From the NCBI GenBank assembly GCA_016934775.1, contig JAFGSP010000084.1, forward strand, positions 1-6,270: DNA of 6,270 nt. Reading direction: 5' to 3'. Shown piece by piece: positions 4,021-6,270 of the stretch. Position 1 is the stretch's first letter. Every line of letters begins with the position of its first letter. The translations under genes and the position numbers were made by a program. This DNA is from Candidatus Woesearchaeota archaeon. GTDB lineage: Archaea > Nanobdellota > Nanobdellia > Woesearchaeales > GW2011-AR15. A model generated the notes under the pieces. It saw only the letters and a list, made by a program, of their open reading frames with translations. It ran no database searches and was not told the origin of the DNA.

Positions 4021-6010
4021 CTGTGATCACTTCCTCATTGAGGCTGCCGTCTCTATAAACTGTTATGCCCCTGCATCCCATGTCATAAGCCATCATAAAT
4101 GCCTTCCTTATCTCTTCGATTGTCGCAGACTTTGGAAAATTGATTGTCTTGGAGATCGCATTATCTATATATTTCTGGAATACTGCCTGCATCTTTATAT
4201 GCCATTCTGGGCTGATCTTATGGGCTGTGACAAACACTCTCTTTACCTCTTCAGGAATCTCGAAGCCGTCAAGAGCTCCTGTTCTCACTATCTTCCTAAT
4301 AACTTCCTCTGAATACACATCATACTCTTTCAGCACATTCTCAAGCACTTTGTTGACCTGCTGAATCTCAGTAGTGCCCAATATCTTCCTTGTATATCCA
4401 AGGCCGAAATTAGGCTCGATGCCCGGAGATGCCTCAGCAAGTATGCTCCTGCTCCCTGTTGGAGCTATCGCAAGAAGCGAGCAATTCCTCAACATTGTCT
4501 TTCCGTTGAAAATGCTCTGGTTCCATAAAGGGAATGCCCCTTTTTCCCTTGCCAGATCTTCTGACGCATCTTTTGCCACAGATGAAAAATATCTCATGAT
4601 CTTCTCTGCAGTCTCCAATGCTTTTTCAGAATCATAAGGTATCCTGAGCTTGTAGAGCATATCTGCAAAGCCCATCACACCCAACCCTATTCTCCTGTTT
4701 TCCTTGACCATTGTTTCTATCTTCTTGACAGGGAACCTGCTGGCATCCACCACATTATCTAAAAACCGCACACCAAGCCTTATTGCCTCTTCCATCTGCT
4801 TCCATTTTATCTTCCTGTTCCTCACGAATTTAGCCAGGTTTAATGCCCCAAGGTTGCCGCCGTCATAAGGCAGGAGCAGCTGGTCTCCGCACGGGTCTGT
4901 TGTCTCTATCCTTCCCATCTCAGGAAGAGGGTTCGCCTCGTTTATCCTATCAATAAAAAGAACTCCGGGATCGCCTGTTTTCCATGCCATTGTCACAATC
5001 AGGTGGAATATATTGTTGGCATCCATGACATCTATCACACGGCCAGAGTTAGGGTCTTTCAGCTCGTATTTCTTCCCCTCTTTCACTGCATCCATGAACC
5101 TGTCTGTTATCTCCACAGAGATGTTGAAATTCCTTATCTCCCGCCTGTCTTTCATCGTGATGAACTCCACAATATCAGGATGCTCGACGCACAAAGAGCC
5201 CATGTTTGCGGGCTTCCTGTTGCCTGCGTGGACTGTAAGGTCAGATGCATGGTCAAAAAGCTTTATAAAAGCTACAGGGCCTGCTGCATATCCTACAGAA
5301 GACGAAAGCATCCTGCCCTTTGGCCTCAGCCTTGAAAATGAAAACCCAGTTCCGCCGCCAAGCCTCTGGATCAATGCTTTGTCATACAATGCCCTGAAAA
5401 CGCCTTTCATGCTGTCCGCAACAGGGATGACAAAACTGCTGTAAAGCATACTCTCTTTTGTCCCGGCTCCCCTTAATATTCTTCCTGAAGGCAGGAATTC
5501 CAAAGAGCTCATAAGGTCATAGAACTGCTCTTCGATCTTTTTTATATCTTCAGGGCTCTTGCCGTAATCCTCTTCCACAGAAGCTATTGCCCTGGCTACT
5601 CTGATGAACATCTCTTTAGGTGTCTCTTCTTTCTGTAGATACCTTGACTGAGCTATGAGAAGCCCGTTTATGCCCAGCTTGGAATCATCTATCTTCCCAA
5701 GTATATTCTGCTTCAGCTTCCTTATCTCAGCCCTCTTCTGCCTGTAGAGGATATAGGCCTTCGCTATCTCTGCATGGCCTGAACTGATAAGGACTTTCTC
5801 GACAATATCCTGTATCTCTTCGACATTTGGCACATACTCAGGGTCATGCATCCTGTTGACCTCTGCAGCTACTTTCTCTGCCAGGTCATTAGGAAGATTC
5901 TCATCATCTTTGCCGACTGCAAGCATAGCCTTCTCCACAGCATTTGCTATGGCAGACACCTTGAACTTAACAATAGTCCCGTCTCTTTTCTTTACTTTAG
6001 AAATTGCCAT
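4010..6010 (-). CDS. nrdJ: Adenosylcobalamin-dependent class II ribonucleotide reductase homologue, redox cysteines missing
   Basis: Class II reductases turn ribonucleotides into deoxyribonucleotides with a thiyl radical generated by adenosylcobalamin. An N-terminal ATP-cone (about 3-92, KKRDGTIVKF onward) suggests allosteric control. The barrel shows LPSGRILRGAGT (173-184), GGGTGFSFSRLRPKG (218-232), GDPGVLFIDRINEANP (346-361), DPCGDQ (372-377) with thiyl residue C374, RRIGLGVMGFADML (439-452), and GCRGITVYRDGS (645-656). The oddities are marked. The usual CFV is SFV, so the first redox cysteine is S192. The usual SCNLG is GGNLG, so the second is G384. The NxCxE motif reads DxCxD. At 666 residues it ends soon after the YRDGS block and has no cysteine tail. 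Only four cysteines remain (274, 374, 510, 646). The reading frame is otherwise intact and well conserved, so it is not an obvious pseudogene. The overlapping adenosyltransferase gene supports B12 dependence. Family is certain; true reductase activity is not. Confidence 0.88.
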   Translation of the reverse strand: MAISKVKKRDGTIVKFKVSAIANAVEKAMLAVGKDDENLPNDLAEKVAAEVNRMHDPEYVPNVEEIQDIVEKVLISSGHAEIAKAYILYRQKRAEIRKLKQNILGKIDDSKLGINGLLIAQSRYLQKEETPKEMFIRVARAIASVEEDYGKSPEDIKKIEEQFYDLMSSLEFLPSGRILRGAGTKESMLYSSFVIPVADSMKGVFRALYDKALIQRLGGGTGFSFSRLRPKGRMLSSSVGYAAGPVAFIKLFDHASDLTVHAGNRKPANMGSLCVEHPDIVEFITMKDRREIRNFNISVEITDRFMDAVKEGKKYELKDPNSGRVIDVMDANNIFHLIVTMAWKTGDPGVLFIDRINEANPLPEMGRIETTDPCGDQLLLPYDGGNLGALNLAKFVRNRKIKWKQMEEAIRLGVRFLDNVVDASRFPVKKIETMVKENRRIGLGVMGFADMLYKLRIPYDSEKALETAEKIMRYFSSVAKDASEDLAREKGAFPLWNQSIFNGKTMLRNCSLLAIAPTGSRSILAEASPGIEPNFGLGYTRKILGTTEIQQVNKVLENVLKEYDVYSEEVIRKIVRTGALDGFEIPEEVKRVFVTAHKISPEWHIKMQAVFQKYIDNAISKTINFPKSATIEEIRKAFMMAYDMGCRGITVYRDGSLNEEVITVGR
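4026..4035 (-). promoter_or_regulatory. Near-consensus Shine-Dalgarno inside the nrdJ end, decides the TTG start
   Basis: On the minus strand AGGAAGTGAT matches nine of ten bases of the full anti-16S consensus AGGAGGTGAT and sits five bases before the TTG of the adenosyltransferase gene. It is the only strong Shine-Dalgarno I found near a gene start in this window. The first genes of units rely on leaderless starts instead. Confidence 0.75.
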
Positions 6011-6033
6011 TCTCCCCAGGAATTTAGATTATT

Positions 6034-6047
6034 CTTTTATTTTTAAA
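6034..6047 (-). promoter_or_regulatory. TATA-box promoter of the nrdJ-adenosyltransferase operon
   Basis: On the minus strand TTTAAAAATAAAA begins 37 bases before the nrdJ ATG (6010), predicting a start site within about ten bases of the codon. The GGGGAGA just before the ATG is too close to act as a normal Shine-Dalgarno, so a very short leader or leaderless start is likely. Confidence 0.5.
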
Positions 6048-6114
6048 GGTTGGGGAAAAGAGCAATTAGAGTCAATATAATTTTTCCGTGCTCCCTTTCA
6101 TCGCTTCCAGACTA

Positions 6115-6174
6115 ATAGGGAACCCTATCATCTATCCCTTAAGGGATCCCGCCAGGAATCATGTTGCAGGTTCC
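6115..6174. repeat. Cluster of palindromes upstream of nrdJ
   Basis: ATCCCTTAAGGGAT (6134-6147) is a perfect 14-base palindrome. It overlaps GGGATCCC (6143-6150) and follows ATAGGG-AA-CCCTAT (6115-6128), with centres 19 bases apart. GGAACC (6119-6124) can also pair with GGTTCC (6169-6174), enclosing the 14-base palindrome. The cluster lies between the nrdJ TATA box and a possible divergent promoter. It could be an operator pair or a folded RNA. It is not a match to the bacterial NrdR box that I can recognise. Confidence 0.5.
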
Positions 6175-6209
6175 ACTTATCAAGTTAGCATCATGGAGTG
6201 GAGTACTTA

Positions 6210-6225
6210 TTAAATAAATATAAAA
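6210..6225 (+). promoter_or_regulatory. Candidate TATA promoter reading toward the window end
   Basis: An AT-only stretch containing AAATATAAAA lies about 24-28 bases before an ATG at 6241, the spacing used by the leaderless genes in this window. AT-richness alone could produce it by chance. Confidence 0.35.
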
Positions 6226-6240
6226 TTTAAAAAAAATAGA

Positions 6241-6270
6241 ATGGGGCTACTGAAAATATACTATTTTCAG
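6241..6270 (+). CDS. Possible 5' end of a + strand gene running out of the window
   Basis: ATG at 6241 opens a frame for exactly ten codons (MGLLKIYYFQ) to the window edge, behind a TATA-like stretch at leaderless spacing and divergent from nrdJ. The residues are too few to suggest a family. The same bases form a nine-pair hairpin (6250-6270), so this may be a palindromic element rather than a gene. Confidence 0.3.
   Translation, partial: MGLLKIYYFQ
6250..6270. repeat. Perfect nine-base inverted repeat at the window edge
   Basis: CTGAAAATA (6250-6258) and TATTTTCAG (6262-6270) are perfect arms around TAC. The second arm ends on the last base of the window, so the symmetry may extend further than can be seen. 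Confidence 0.6.

Noticed and set aside
5013..5444. Open frame of 143 codons on the + strand inside nrdJ
   Set aside because: It is antisense to the conserved catalytic region of nrdJ, and no promoter or start context supports it.
4010..6010. nrdJ as a decaying pseudogene
   Set aside because: The frame is intact over 666 codons, surrounding motifs are conserved, and it overlaps a functional-looking partner gene with a strong ribosome site; only the redox chemistry residues differ.
6085..6180. tRNA gene or cobalamin riboswitch upstream of nrdJ
   Set aside because: No T-arm or acceptor stem can be assembled on either strand, and the conserved B12-box sequence is absent.

Overview
The window looks like part of a small, gene-dense archaeal chromosome, most plausibly from a DPANN lineage such as Woesearchaeota or Pacearchaeota. 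That placement is inferred. The evidence is TATA-like boxes lying about 25-37 bases upstream of the start codons that open transcription units (apt, thyA, the 141-residue gene, nrdJ), which implies leaderless or nearly leaderless mRNAs. A downstream cistron carries a near-consensus Shine-Dalgarno site instead. Gaps are tight (two convergent pairs only 9 bases apart), one gene start overlaps its neighbour by 11 bases, and there is an AbrB/PIN toxin-antitoxin pair.

Layout. 2-579 (+): the end of an AbrB/VapB-type antitoxin gene, one base overlapped by a complete PIN-domain VapC toxin gene. 659-1186 (+): adenine phosphoribosyltransferase with a GTG start and its own promoter. 1196-2572 (-): thyA followed by folA, giving thymidylate synthase and dihydrofolate reductase, convergent with apt. 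2573-2952: a 380-base divergent intergenic region packed with inverted repeats, including a potential three-way junction and a 51-base near-perfect palindrome followed by a T-run. 2953-3378 (+): a 141-residue protein I do not recognise. 3388-6010 (-): nrdJ, a B12-dependent class II ribonucleotide reductase homologue, followed by an overlapping PduO-type cobalamin adenosyltransferase gene. 6011-6270: a promoter region with palindromes, a possible start of another + strand gene at 6241, and a hairpin cut by the window edge.

How the genes fit together. The core is DNA-precursor metabolism. Apt salvages adenine. NrdJ would make deoxynucleotides using adenosylcobalamin, which the coupled adenosyltransferase makes from scavenged cobalamin. 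ThyA makes dTMP and oxidises methylene-tetrahydrofolate to dihydrofolate, which FolA reduces again.

The most unusual point is in the NrdJ homologue. It keeps the thiyl-radical cysteine (C374) but lacks both substrate-reducing cysteines (Ser192 and Gly384 in their places), has Asp for the catalytic Asn and Glu (D372, D376), and ends without the C-terminal cysteine tail. It is either a class II reductase with a different electron source or an enzyme that has changed reaction. FolA also lacks the usual residues that hold the NADPH 2'-phosphate, and the structured intergenic region at 2622-2916 may be an undescribed RNA or mobile element.
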